A stretch of DNA of 64,000 nt from NCBI GenBank assembly GCA_034440635.1, contig JAOTON010001681.1:1187001-1251000 (forward strand), given 5' to 3'. The translations under genes and the position numbers were made by a program. Of this stretch, positions 23,390-35,185 are shown piece by piece. Numbering within the stretch: the stretch's first letter is position 1; each line of letters begins with the position of its first letter. The notes under the pieces were generated by a model that saw nothing but the letters and a program-made list of their open reading frames with translations, had not been told where the DNA came from and ran no database searches. Source of the DNA: Lepas anatifera (Eukaryota > Arthropoda > Thecostraca > Lepadidae).

Positions 23390-24275
23390 GGTTCAGATCA
23401 CCAGTGCAGGTCAAGTGGCCTCACCTCCAACAAAGTTTACGATAGCATACGTAAGAACAGGATAAATCTATCCATCGGAAAGTCATGTCACATAATGGGA
23501 CCACCGATTACTGCGATTTTAGTCCGAGATTTTTCATATCGATGACCTAGGGTCAGGTACCAATCATGACGGTTCTATTGGAAATGCATGGGGAAAACAG
23601 AATTGGGCCGAAAATGGCTTTATTTGTGCAGACACAGCTTAGAATACTTCCCTTTTCTCCAAATCGTAGTATCCTAAGCACCTTTCCAGGTTCATGTTGA
23701 AAGTTTGAACTTGTGACCTCTGAGAGGTCATCTGCGGCTACTTAAGCAGGTTTTCAGACTTGGGTCAATAACTTTACAGGAAATTATGAGAAAACTTTTA
23801 TTTTGATGCTCATACGTTTGGATTATTATTGAGTCGGTTAATATGCATATATTGGCTATGATGGGTCAGATGCCGGCCTTAACCTGACCGTAAGTCACAC
23901 CAGTTGTAATGTCTTGACATAGTACAGCCACATCATACAGCATTCGATTTGCCGTAACGAGAGCAAACGAATGGTGCCTACAATCAAGTCTTACTCAATT
24001 TTGTCAGTTTTGTCAATTTTGTCAATTTTGTCAGCCCAGAAACTCTTCTGTCGTCTTGTCATCAGAAACGCCTATAATCTTTGTTTTACCTGTTATGACC
24101 TCACCATTGACCTGAGCCAAGAAATGTAGTTGATTCATTAGTCTTTATGAGCTATCCACCAGCGTTCGCGTTATTCGCTATCCCGCATAAGAGCCGGGAT
24201 CGAGGGGGTGTTTGAAACCCCGCCCGCACCCAGGCAAAGGTGGCTTAGAAGCCAACCGGGGTGGGCGCCAACACT
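23390..24275 (-). mobile_element. Family A element, copy A3, 3'-truncated
   Basis: Reverse-complement copy of A2: the right side carries GCTATCCCGCATAAGAGCCG, then GATCGAGGGGGTGTTTG, the family A 5' end. The interior shows the usual order, including ATATCGATGACCTAGGGTCA at about 23,536. A short expansion of GTCAGTTTTGTCAATTTT-type words lies at about 24,000-24,032. The element's 3' hairpin region is missing on the left; a CATAGGTGGATACAGGGGG word at 23,312 may be the end of another element that cut it. Confidence 0.65.
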
Positions 24276-24468
24276 AGCTTGAATTTTCTTAAAGGGTTCC
24301 AAAGAACCCCAAACAGATTGGCCTAAATCCTTGACCACTGGTTCCTGCAGCAGGCGCTCGCTTACTTGCCGATCGATTAGGCCATGTTCCCTTTCGTCAC
24401 ACCATTTGACGGGGGAGGGAGAATAAGCACCTCCCGTCGTTTAGATGTTATGGCAATCTTGTTTCCAG

Positions 24469-24584
24469 GAACCCGACGGTGCGGACGAGGTCCGAAACAT
24501 TCTCCTCCGGTGGCGCAGCCACGTCCGGGCAGTCGCGTCGCTCTCTGGTGGAAGGCACGAAACCCTGCTATCCTGCCATCTGTG
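24469..24584 (+). CDS. Candidate internal exon (weak)
   Basis: A 116-nt GC-rich segment lies between a good acceptor (CTTGTTTCCAG) and a good donor (TGTG|GTAAGAGTAAG). All three frames are open, so no frame is chosen with confidence; one reads EPDGADEVRNILLRWRSHV. No family is recognised and no neighbouring exon was found, so this could be chance splice-like sequence around a GC-rich island. Confidence 0.25.
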
Positions 24585-25404
24585 GTAAGAGTAAGGAACT
24601 AGTGTTTCGCTCGTCTGACGCCCTACCATAGTCATGCTACGGGAAAAAGCAAAAGCTTCGCAACATTACAAGCTGAAACGACTGCCGATTCGGTGCCATT
24701 GATAGGGTCATGCATGTCCGCCCAGCCAAGGCATCAAACGCTCTGGCCTCGGGCCCAACATACGTACTTTCCCTACCCCACATGAGGCATGGTAGTCACG
24801 GGCGGTGACAAGGCTTCTACCTGAGGGGGCAGGGTCAGGTTCAGACCGACGGTTTGGGGAGGGGCAACAGGGTCCAACATCCTTTTTTAAAGAAAATCGG
24901 CAATAATCGGGGGATTTAAGAGGGGTTTGGCCCGGTTTCCTTTGGATCTGCCAGTGGGGGGGGGAGGAGGAAGTTCCTCAGTCCAATGGGAAGAACCATT
25001 GCTACAACCCATATCAAACCACGCTGTGACGACTTCTCCGCCACCCCAGTATCCCTCAGTGTGCTCAATTTTTACTGAATCATATTATGGGTATACTTTG
25101 CAGCTTGATTCAATATAAGGGAGGAAGAGGCAAGATGAACCACGGGGCCAGTTGAGCCAGCCCCCTTATCGCAATTTCTATGACGTCAGGCAGTTCTATG
25201 TTCTATGATTTGGCACCTAACAGTCGAGATTACCGCGGCCTTCGGTTGGCGTGCCGAAGCGGAAAGGAATCGGGTGGGTAAGCTGGACACAATAATTCTA
25301 TTTTGACGTGTGAAACCAAACTTTTAGGATGGTATTGAGTAGCGCTATCTCTGAACACACATACATATATGAACACATATACATACATATAGCGTGTTGC
25401 TATT
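24585..25404. other. Unassigned spacer
   Basis: Mixed composition with G-runs at about 24,955; ACATACATAT-type low-complexity sequence at 25,355-25,390 immediately precedes element C2. No gene recognised. Confidence 0.4.
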
Positions 25405-26434
25405 TTAACCCGCGCCCCACCGGGGGTCCGGCGCCACCTTCGCCCCACCGGGGGCCATCGATAGCCCCCTCCCTCTAACTCCGAAAATATAGGGGTTAGC
25501 GCAAATCTGCAAAGTGCATTAGAAAGCTCGCGTGAATTCAGTAAGAAATTACTTCTCATGTTTAAGCGCTCAGGTCAATGGTTTGACTTCCAGAGGTCAA
25601 GTTAGGTCAATATCGGCTATTTTCACTTAAATATGCAATACTTAGGAAAACTGGGCATAACTCTTATGCCATTAGAGTTATTGAGATCTGGTAAAGTACA
25701 TTTGATAGGACAATTCCAGACCTTTTTCCGCTATGTGAAACTTAAAGACCTCCCGCTAGTGGTTCGACCTCCAGAGGTCACCTCGTGACCTAATATGACC
25801 TCAGATCACGAAAGGTCAGAAAGTGACCTTGCCGTATATCAAATGAAAGCCAGTGACGAGACATACACGATCGTGTTTGATTCAGCGCTCTAGCTTAATC
25901 AGGTCAAAATTTATTGTTAAAATACTGTCTTTGACCTCTGGTGACCTTGGATGGCTTTGAATAGGTCAAAGGGCAAATATGGCCCCTGGGATCCGTGAAA
26001 GGGTGTCTAAAAACGCTTATATGAGTAAGCCGAGCATTTTCAATCGTTTTTGTGACTTTTAGATCATAAGACAGCTTTTCCCATGCTTTTCAATGGGGAG
26101 GTCACCTCGTGACCTGACCTCAGGTCGCGAAATAAAAAAATCCCGGATATACACCTTGCAGACCCTGGAGAGGTGATAAAGTGTACAAATTTTCAAATCG
26201 ATGGAGTTCGAAATGTAACTCTTATAGAGCTCAGAAGTTGAGGTGAGGTGATCTTGGTTGACCTCATCTGGTGACCTGACCTTAGGTGACCCGAGATAAA
26301 AACTTCAGGGATGGTGGGAAAATGATGTGGTGAGAGATAGAGCCCTCAACCGCGGTGCTGCGCATCGTCGTTTTTCTGCTATCTCGGAAAAACCTTAGGG
26401 GGCCATCGATGGCCCCCGGTGGGGCGAGGGTTAA
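25405..26434 (+). mobile_element. Family C element, copy C2
   Basis: It is bounded by TTAA at 25,405-25,408 and 26,431-26,434. Left end CCCGCGCCCCACCGGGGG, right end CCGGTGGGGCGAGGG. The subterminal palindrome GGGGGCCATCGATGGCCCCC is perfect at about 26,399-26,418. The 3' hairpin text (GCGGTGCTGCGCATCGTCG) is followed by TTTTTCTGC. TGACCT/AGGTCA pairs recur, including ACCTCCAGAGGTCACCTCG. It ends 20 bp before another small element. Confidence 0.85.
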
Positions 26435-26453
26435 CGACTTGCCGGGTTAGTAT

Positions 26454-26600
26454 CACTGGCGGCGGAACTGGGGGGGGCACCGGGGCACGGTGCTCCCATT
26501 AAATCATGAATTTTAACACTAACCCTATGGTGTTGACTGGAAATAAATGGACGGAAAAGCCCATGGTGCCCCATTAAATTCCGACGTTCCGACATCACTG
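26454..26600 (+). mobile_element. Small hAT-like element with near-perfect 8-bp duplication
   Basis: The left end is CACTGGCGGCGGAACTGG and the right end, reverse complemented, is CAGTGATGTCGGAACGTCGG. The flanking octamers are GTTAGTAT (26,446-26,453) and GTTATTAT (26,601-26,608), matching at 7 of 8 positions. Length 147 bp, no coding. Confidence 0.65.
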
Positions 26601-27030
26601 GTTATTATCGTGTAACATATAGTGTTCGGATAAGGGCTGGGAAACGGACGTTTGCCGTGATAAGCAGCTTTCCAAATTTGCGAGGCGTAGGGAAATATGA
26701 GCCCTACGAGCATGGGATGAGCAATGGCTCATCTTAACTCCCCCCTCCAAGAGAGGGGTGGAGTATGACATGACATTTTCTGGCGAAAAACCTGCCAACC
26801 GGGGGTGTGATGTAAACACTGCAGCATGTTAAGTAACTTTTCAGTCTCATTCAGTTAAGTTTTGCTTTTTTATTTCAGCTTGTCTTTGCGCTAGTATTGT
26901 TTCAGCATGTAACACCAATTTAGACATGATGCTTCTGATAGGTACAATGGATTTGATATGAAAAGTGGTTACAAATATGGGGTTACCATAGCTTAGTGGA
27001 TATCCCTCATTTCCCCAAGTCACTGGCAAT

Positions 27031-27184
27031 CAATGTCAGGTCCAGAACTTGAGTTCGGGGGAGGGAGCTCGATTCTATCCCGCCATTACCTCGGGCAGCC
27101 TCCAGATATGCAGTTACTAAAGGTAATCTGGCATTTCGGGGTGTGGGGCTTGAGCCTCCCTAACCTTCCTCGTGTCCGCCACTG
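27031..27184 (-). mobile_element. Small hAT-like element (degenerate)
   Basis: On the minus strand it begins CAGTGGCGGACACGAGG. The opposite end, CAATGTCAGGTCCAGAAC, is a decayed inverted copy. Flanking octamers CTGGCAAT and TAGGCAAT share six of eight bases. Orientation is arbitrary. Confidence 0.5.
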
Positions 27185-27324
27185 TAGGCAATGTTTGCAA
27201 GTCCCAGCGGGCTCATATTACAACTGAAAAAATATAGCCTCCTTAAAAGTATGATAAAAAGTAGAAACAATAGAAAATACAAATGACAAAAGTCTAGATT
27301 TATTAAAAAGCAGGTAAATAATTA

Positions 27325-27341
27325 TTGACACGCGCAGTGGA

Positions 27342-27416
<75 letters not shown>

Positions 27417-28297
27417 CTCCTCCTCCTCCTCCTCCTCCTCCTCCTCCTCCTCCTCCTCCTCCTCCTCCTCCTCCTCCTCCTCCTCCTCCTCCTCCTCCTC
27501 CTCCTCCTCCTCCTCCTCCTCCTCCTCCTCCTCCTCCTCCTCCTCCTCCTCCTCCTCCTCCTCCTCCTCCTCCTCCTCCTCCTCCTCCTCCTCCTCCTCC
27601 TCCTCCTCCTCCTCCTCCTCCTCCTCCTCCTCCTCCTCCTCCTCCTCCTCCTCCTCCTCCTCCTCCTCCTCCTCCTCCTCCTCCTCCTCCTCCTCCTCCC
27701 ACACCTTACTTTTCCGAGGTGGCCGGAGAACCGTTCGCAGCCAGAAAACGCAACTTGGCTAGATTTGAGACAATTCATAAGCGTGTCGATTAGTGGAATA
27801 ATTTTGAACCTCGCTTACTAATTGTTTTTCTTATAGGCTTTAGAACTGAGACCTGTATTTTAAGATCGCCACAAGAGCGCGGACGCACCAGTTCACCAGG
27901 ACTGTAGACCAAGCGCTGAAGTCATAACGTCATGTAATCGGGATGATATGTCACGGTCATCTCGCATAAGGTCAAGGCCAAGATTCAATGGTCAAGGTCA
28001 TCCTACCAATTTCAATGTCGTTGACCTCAGTGGTTCCGGTCAGATGACGTCTAGTATGTCTATATTATGTTAGGACATCATTGGAAATGTCTCCTAATGT
28101 TGAGTCCAAGGTAACATTTCAAGTTCAAAGATTGGTCACGGCCGAACCTTCAGTTCCCGCCCAATGATTGACATAGTGCTAGTTATAGTGTACATACACT
28201 GGCTTTCCTTGCGAAGAAGTCCTATAGGACCCTATCGGATTTTTGTTCGCGATCCTAAAGCCCTCTGAAGGTTTGATGACGTCCCCTGAAATGTCTC
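27325..28297 (+). mobile_element. Family D element, copy D2, 3'-truncated
   Basis: The left end TTGACACGCGCAGTGGAG matches the family D end (TTAACACGCGCACTGGAG at other copies). After the trinucleotide tract it resumes with CGAGGTGGCCGGAGAACCG and the D interior, including AAGGTCAAGGCC-type words at about 27,970. It aligns with 30,620-30,900 and with the reverse complement of 53,900-54,240. The 3' half is replaced at about 28,298 by repeat E1. Confidence 0.7.
27342..27699 (+). repeat. Uninterrupted (GTC)n(CTC)n trinucleotide tract
   Basis: About 25 perfect GTC/TCG units are followed by about 95 perfect CTC/TCC units, some 358 bp without an interruption. It lies inside the terminal region of element D2, exactly where other copies carry a GGGGCC...GGCCCC palindrome. 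The minus strand is (GGA)n, which can form G-rich tetrad structures and triplexes. Frames encoding poly-Ser, poly-Glu/Asp, poly-Arg or poly-Gly are artefacts. Confidence 0.97.
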
Positions 28298-29411
28298 AGA
28301 AGGACAATAGAAATGGAAATTTGACCAACGTGTTGCATTTAATACCTTCATATTTTTCAAATCCAATACAATTTTCGGTTTGAAAACCTCAAATACAGCA
28401 CGTACCTATCGCTCTTCAAAATATGGGAGCAGGGGTTCATAGAAAATTGCCCACTTAGGGCTTTCCAAATAAAATACGGACGACGATCAGACAAAACCAG
28501 TAGCAAGAAATAATTCGTCTGATTCGCGCAACAACGGTATTTCAATATTTTTGTCAAAGCAGAGTTCAAGCTTTTCTATGCTGACAGTAAGATCTGCTTT
28601 TAGTAGGCAAAATTAAAGAAGCAGCAGCAGACGGCGCATTTAAGACAAAAGAAACATCATCATATGTAGTTTAGAAATACTTACATCACTTTACAAATTA
28701 TCACGTGGTTTCTACAATGTTTTACTCTGAAGCTACTTAAGCTTGAGCCTATACTAGGCTGAATTTGCTCTTCAAAGACAGCAATGGCGCACACTTGCAT
28801 GTGCTTGTTCTTTTATTGGAGTGATGGCACGTTTGAGTGTCTCTTCTAACCGTGAGTTGTGGTTGAAAAGAAGTAATACTAGATATTGATGATGAGGAGT
28901 TTTTGAGGTATCTGAAATATATTTTTCAGTCCGTTCCACCTCTTAAAATGTTTAAGAGAGGCCAGAGATAGGAGCCTGTTTAATTTTTCGAGTACATGTA
29001 TTATTTGTGCCTAGGGATTTCTTCAGACCGGATTTCTTCGGACCGGCCTTTAAAATAAGCAATTGAACCGTAGAATTAAATTGATCTATTAAAACAAATT
29101 AAAACTTTGATTGAAACAATTGAAAAACTGGAGGAAAAGGTATTCAAAGGAGGTTAAAGGAGGTTTGCAAAAGGTAGGAAAATTCAAACACTTTTAGGCA
29201 ACATATTTACATGCTGAGTCTAATTTTTTCGTCAACTCATTTGCCTCGCTGTCTTCACAACTTACCTCAACTCAACTCATTGATGTGGTGTGAGCCGACT
29301 CAACTCAACGCAACTCACCTGCCTATTTTTTTCGACTCAACTCAACTTAGAGCCGAATGAGTCAGAATTTGAGTTAAATTCTGACTCCAACTCGCTAGTC
29401 GCACAACTCTG
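28298..29411 (-). mobile_element. Repeat family E, copy E1 (hAT-like end with GAGTTGAGTCG-rich segment)
   Basis: On the minus strand it starts CAGAGTTGTGCGACTAGCGA and runs through a GAGTTGAGTCG-rich stretch (about 29,225-29,400). It then aligns with 45,247-46,090 on the plus strand. Bases 28,298-28,540 instead match the reverse complement of about 50,990-51,222. The left limit is not a recognisable terminus and no matching octamer for ATGCCAAG was found, so this is a partial or rearranged copy. Confidence 0.7.
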
Positions 29412-30571
29412 ATGCCAAGATCATTATTTGACCTATAATTTGACCTTACAAGGTCATGCCGCATATAATTTGAATTCCTCGGTCAAGACAAACACATTGG
29501 TGACTTTTGTTTTGTTCTAGGTAACATTGGGTCTATTCTCAACAGGTTTATACAATGGTACTAAATTCGACCCATTTTGGCCCACTGTGACGTCACGGGT
29601 TAATGGATATGGTTTAAACTCGGATCCAGAGTAGAAGACGGCAAGGTAGGTTTAGTTTTATTTGTATCACTTCCGGCTCCTGAGATGGGAGGGAGTCCGA
29701 GCGGGCCGCCCAGGCGGTGTCGGGTTAAGTCTTTACTGAGGAAACTGGAATTTTTTCCGCTTTCTCTTCCGAAAGATCCCTTAAGGCAAACTTGCACATG
29801 CCCAGGGTTGAAAAACTCTCCTTTTGGTTCTGCTCGCAAATACTAATATGAAGTCTTTATCATTTATGCCCAAGTGCAACATACTGTACTGAATCTAATA
29901 ATACAAACCAAAACGCACCTGTATTCATCTCATTACAGTCCTAAAACAGGGTTCTATGAGACGGTTTTGTGTGCATGGTAAGCCAGCTGGCTAATGCGTA
30001 CGCCCTAACCCATTTTTAGAGGGTTCTCTGGGAAGTGTATGATAATAGAAGACTATCTTGAAGAGTATTTGTCAATGCATGTGCTCTTCTCAAGACATAT
30101 TACTGCAAGATTGAGAATGAATAGGAGGCGGAGTCATTCTGACCTGGTCTCCAAAAATAATCAAAAGTCGTGCTAGAGATATTTCATGACGGTGTTCTTT
30201 CCGATCGCTTTTCTTGTGCTGGGTCCCATAGAAACACCTGTAATAGTGCAGGACAGACCAAAAGGTCTGGAATTGATCAGTCATTGAAGTTCACTTCAGC
30301 CCAGACCCGATGTTACCGGAATTGAAATCCGGTTGGAGCCCCCGCGCCTGACAAGTCTTCGCAGAATCGAGTTCAAGTCGAAACATTAAGTCTCGGTACA
30401 ATTATAAATTTCTTGCATAAGCTTTGGAATAACGAGAACCCTCTAAAGGTAAAGGTAATGATTTTGGTAAATATGTAATAACATCATCGAGAATTTCAAA
30501 CCGAAGGTTTTTAGTATTGCTAAGTTTTTGACGATACAGCTCCTGTTTAAGTTTTCGTTCGGGGTGCCCGT
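29412..30571. other. Unassigned spacer
   Basis: Bases 29,420-29,545 resemble part of family C (TGACC words, then TTTGAATTCCTCGGTCAAGAC). A short inverted-repeat arm, ACCGGAATTGAAATCCGGT, lies at 30,314-30,332. No gene recognised. Confidence 0.35.
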
Positions 30572-31862
30572 TTAACACGCCAAGTGTAGGGGTTTCTAAA
30601 GTGCCCCCCTGTTTCTACGTTTCCGAGTCGCCGGAGGACGGTTCGCAGCCGGAAACCGCTGCTTGTCTAAATTTGCGAGAATTCATGGTCCCGTCAATTG
30701 GTGAAAGAAGTTTGAAAATTTGTCAATATGTTTTTTTACTTGTAGGCTTTCAAAGTCAGGCCTATATTTTGAGATCGTTCCAATGGCGCAGTTGCACCAG
30801 TTGGCCTGCACTCTAGACGGAGAGGTGACTTCATAACGTCCTATAATCAGTACTATACGTCAATGTCATCCCCCATGACGGTCAAGGTCATTGACCCCAG
30901 TTTTCCAGTTCGAGGATCTTATTCCGTATGGCGTGAGTTGTGCTATGACTTCATAGTTAAAGGGAGTGTGGCACCTTCACAACGTGATTTTAACTGAGAT
31001 ATCCAAGTTGTAAACAGGTCGGAAAACCCGGTACTCCATATTTCATTTGTCTTGGAACTCGATATTTCCGTAGAAAAAAACTAAAACCTACCTGACACCA
31101 GCCCCCCTCAGCCCCCCGTCTCCGGCGGCCATTGTTTTGAGCTACTGGTGTGACGACATATGCTGACGTCACGATGAGCATCAGCCAATCGAACCCCTTG
31201 AACCGTTTCAAGTATGGTAGTGGTTGCCAGATCGCGACATCATCCACAGTCTGATATTTATTTTTTTTCGAGGAGTATTTTTAAAAACCAAACATTGAGC
31301 TTATTGTACATTTTTCAGAGAAATCATGAGTGGTTTCATTATTTTTTACTAATAGTTCGCCTAATTACACTTAATTCCAGGATTCGACCATGGTGCCACA
31401 TTCCATTTAAGACTAATCGATGTCAAGGTCAAAGGTCTTTTTCAAGGCCAAGTCCTTATTTTCCGCCCAAAGGCTCCTGTAGTGCCAGCTATATCGTACA
31501 TTATTGGGAATGCCACATTTTACGTCATAGGTCATGGAACTTGAATGACCTTGACCTCAAACATTTAGAGAACATTGTTTGGGATCTTCCCTCTATGGCC
31601 AATGTCCGCTTTTATTGTTTCCGGCTTTATTCCGCACAATCAAGGCTTTCTCCAATAGGTGCCCAGCACGGCCCAGATTTGACCCTTATATCTTTGTTTG
31701 ACCTTGAAGATATTGACCTAGGTCAATCAAGCTTGGCTATAATGTAGATCACCATCGCCCCACACACGCACCCCCTCCCCCCGAAACGGGCATTTTCTAA
31801 ACCTCTTGGTATTTTAGATATCAGAGGGTCACTTTAGGACCATCTCCACTGCACGTGTTCAA
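30572..31862 (+). mobile_element. Family D element, copy D1 (nearly full length)
   Basis: Left end TTAACACGCCAAGTGTAGG (TTAA 30,572-30,575), followed by GGTTCGCAGCCGGAAACC. Right end ATCTCCACTGCACGTGTTCA, where the final TTAA appears as TTCAA. The interior has AAGGTCAAAGGTC-type words and TTGACCTAGGTCAATC, shared with 40,690-41,174 and 52,279-52,465. The middle (about 30,970-31,400) does not match other D copies and may contain a further small insertion beginning near TTAAAGGGAGTGTGGC. No protein is recognised in its 177-codon frame. Confidence 0.7.
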
Positions 31863-32156
31863 CATCGGAGGCGCCGGAAAATCGCCGAAAGAGCTCTAAG
31901 TCCACAACCCTGAGCAGCCCCATAGAGGATTAATGCTGACTAATGGAACCCTACCTTCACCCGGCTGTTCTAAAATGCACAACAATGAATGTCAAAGAAA
32001 GCAAAATTTTCCTAAAAATTTCACATCGTCTTATCGGTGTTGAAACCCGGAATTCTGTCCAGGTGTAGGAAATGGAGTGAATGCATTCCAATTCACTTTC
32101 TAAAATTTTCACTGCAGACTCAATAAGAAAAATTAAGCTTTCTAAAGCTCAAATAT

Positions 32157-32857
32157 GTGAGTATTTTCATGTTTCAGAGATCATTTGGTTTTCTTTACCT
32201 GTTAGGGATTGCTGGTTCCTGTCTGGCATATTCGAACTATTTAAGGGCCATTAAGCTTCAGGAAAAACGCATAAAAGAACTGCTTAATGAAAAACCTCCT
32301 GACACCGCCGCTGGTAGTGAAGGCCTTCGGATAGTGACCCAAAATGTCCGGAGCATCCGAAACAAGCTTGGAGTTCTGAGGGCTTGTTCAACGGAATTGG
32401 AGCAGTTTGATGTTATTTTATGCACCGAAACGTGGTTAAACGAAACATTCGAAACAGCAGAGCTCCAATCGACGCTTTCAAGTCACACCTGGCATAGACG
32501 AGACCGGCCGACTCACGCGGGGGTGTGGCCTGTGCCATCCGGAGCAGCATACCATCTGTGAGACGTACGGAGCTGGAGGTGGAAGGGACAGAGCTGCTGG
32601 TGATTGATGTTTGCACACAGCCGAAATCGCTCATCTGTGTTGCATATTTTCCACCGGGTGACAACGATGCGTTAAGTAAAACATTCGATGTGATATGTAA
32701 TTTAGTGAATAGGTTTCCCGGAAAGCCTTTGCTGTTGGCTGGTGATTTCAATGTGCCCGAAATTAGATGGCTCAGAGACCCTGCGTCATTAATAGTTACT
32801 CCTGTCTGTGATCGTTTGTCCCATCGCGCGTCGATTTTGGTGGATAAATGTGACTAG
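32157..32857 (+). pseudogene. LINE ORF2, apurinic-endonuclease domain (frameshifted)
   Basis: The first frame (32,157-32,561) contains RIVTQNVRSIRNKLGVLR, the N-terminal endonuclease motif, and LCTETWLNE, with the catalytic glutamate. The reading then moves to another frame (32,525-32,857) with LICVAYFPPGDND and LLLAGDFNVPEIRW, the GDFN motif. In these elements this exonuclease-endonuclease-phosphatase fold nicks the target DNA. The upstream residues (ending YSNYLRAIKLQEKRIKELL) are not a recognised domain and may lie close to the true ORF2 start. At least one frameshift near 32,520-32,560 and a stop at 32,855 disable it; the domain continues in the next frame at 32,863. Confidence 0.85.
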
Positions 32858-32862
32858 CCGGA

Positions 32863-35185
32863 TTGGTTCAAAGTGTCAGTGAGCCGACTAGAGAGTTGAA
32901 CTACCTAGATCTCGTTTTCTCAAAATCAGCTGAAGTTAAAAGCGATGTTCGTGGTGGTATATTTCAATCCGATCACTTTGAGATATGTACTGCTTTTAAA
33001 GCCGTAGCCACTCCTTGCCCAATAGTGAGCCGAACGACTGCGCTAAATTATAAGAGAGTCGATCTCGATGGAATGCGGAGAAGTCTTCAGCTAGTTCCGT
33101 GGGATGTTCTGCTAGAGACGGAGCTGGAAGAATCCGTAGAAATGTTCTATGACATTCTTAACGCTGCCATACATGATTATGTTCCATTGGTGACCTTACT
33201 CCGTCGTTGCCCACCCTGGTTCGACGCTGACGTCCGCCGTGCGCTTAGGACGAAAGAAACTGCATTCAAACGTTTGAAACGGAATAGGAACCAGGAAACA
33301 ATCAACAATTTTGAAGACAAGCGGCGGCTATTCAAAAGCATATCTTGCGACAAATACTTTCAGCATCTCAAAGGCATGATAGGGAACTTCAAAACTAGCC
33401 TGAAAAGATTCTGGTCTTTTTTAATGTGCATTAAGGGCTCCAAGGGACAGATACCGGCATTGTCCGACGGAAATTGCATCATCACAGGACATAAAGAAAG
33501 GGCAGATCTTCTAAACCAAACATTTGCGAGAAAATTTAGACTAAACGATCCAGTTCAATATATAGACATAGATACACCTGATCACCTTATTCCAAATCTA
33601 GACAAGTTTACTGTATCAGAGGCACGAATTAAAGAAATTTTAGAAGACCTTCAGATATACAAAGCTTGTGGCCCGGACAATATCAGCGCTCGGATCATTA
33701 AGGAATGCCGTAATGAATTAGCTCATCCATTGTACATACTGTTCGAAAAATCAGTCGATCAGGGGATTTTCCGGAGCAGGTGGGCGGAGGCAAACATTGT
33801 CCCGATTTTCAAAAAAGGTACCAGAAATTCGCCTGAAAATTACCGCAGCATTTCACTCCTCCCGCTGTTCGGCAAAGTTCTGGAGAGATGCGTGTATGAG
33901 ACCCTGCTTTCCCATGTTCGGCCCGTATTAACCGAGAAACAACATGGTTTTGTCCCACGCAGGTCTTGTGACACAAATTTAGCTAGTCTCCTAAAAACTG
34001 CGTGGGATTCCATCTCCTCAGGCCATCAGACAGATGTCATCTACACTGACTACTCTTCGGCATTCCAGAGCGTAAACCATAAACTTCTCCTCCACAAACT
34101 TCCAAAAATCTTACAATATTTCCGGACAGGCTTTGCATTGGCTTAAAACTTTTCTGTGCAATCGTAAACAACGAGTCATTATCAATGGAAAATGTTCTGA
34201 TTGGACCCAGGTTCGCTCTGGAACGCCGGAGGGTAGTCTGATATCTCCGTTGCTCTTTGCACTCTTCATTAATGACCTTCCGGACAACATTCAGACAAAT
34301 ATTCTTCTCTTTGCTGACAATGTAAAGCTCTATCACAAAATCACCGAGTCAAAGGACTCAGAACTTCTTCAAAAGGACTTTGATTGGCTAGCAGTTTGGT
34401 CCCACGATTGTAAACTGAACCTCAACCCATCAAAATGCTGCTCGTTTAGAATGACTCTGAAAAGACATTCAATTCTGGCCCGGTACAAAATTCAAAACAC
34501 TTATCTGGATCACGTCGAAGAGGTTCGAGATTTGGGTGTTTGGCTTGACACGAAATTAACCTTTAAAAACCACATCGATTACACCATCAGCAAGGCAAAT
34601 AGGACGATGGGTGTGCTCATACGATCTCTCCAGATCAGGCGAGCCGCGGGAAGCCTGAAAACAGACCCCATTCTAGCAGCATATTTCGGCAAAGTTCGGT
34701 CAATTTTTTATTAATACGGTTGCGTTATTTGGGGAGGGGCTGCTCAAAATCAATTGGAAAGGCTGGACAGAATTCAGCACAAATTTCTTATGTGGTTAGC
34801 TGCCCACATTTATACAACTCGGCCTTCTATCACGCTTTCTTATCATGACCTATTAAATGTATTCAAAATCGCCAGCCTCTCGCAAAGAAGTTATTAGTAT
34901 GATTTATCTTTCATTACAAAAATAATTGTGGGTAAGATAGACTCCGCCTTCCTGCTTGGGAGCCTCTCCTTTCACGTCCCTCAGCGTCGAACCAGGGGGG
35001 CACAACTACAAATTTTTCAGGTTCCATTTGGACGCGTCGAAACTGTAAAGCGAGGTCTTTTTATTCGTGAATTAATTTGTTTCAATGATTTCATAGTCAA
35101 GTGTCCCACAATCGATCCCTTTACCACCACATGCCATATTATTAAAGGTGCTGTAGTGAAACACATCAGGCAGAACCTGTTTTGA
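32863..35185 (+). pseudogene. LINE ORF2, end of endonuclease plus reverse transcriptase and C-terminal region (inactive)
   Basis: The frame at 32,863-34,146 opens with VSEPTRELNYLDLVFS and SDHFEI, the last endonuclease motif. It then gives the fingers and palm of the polymerase: NIVPIFKKGTRNSPENYRSI, HGFVPRRSCDTNLASL, and motif A as DVIYTDYSSAFQSVNH. A frameshift near 34,110-34,140 moves it to 34,133-34,714, with SGTPEGSLISPLLFALFIND (motif B) and LLFADNVKLY (motif C). The family motif is F/YADD; here the second aspartate, a metal ligand, is asparagine. In-frame stops follow in the conserved C-terminal part at 34,712 (before YGCVIWGG) and near 34,895; the rest, including KIDSAFLLGSLSFHVPQRR, reads on to 35,185. 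The copy cannot encode an active enzyme. Confidence 0.88.

Noticed and set aside
27218..27778. Poly-Glu/Asp, poly-Arg, poly-Gly and poly-Ser frames
   Set aside because: All come from the (GTC)n(CTC)n tract.
30300..30345. T-arm-like hairpin ACCGGATTTCAATTCCGGT (minus strand)
   Set aside because: Only this arm pairs; no cloverleaf could be traced.
31214..31747. 177-codon plus-strand frame
   Set aside because: Lies within transposon D1, is not preserved in copies D4 or D6, and has no recognisable domain.
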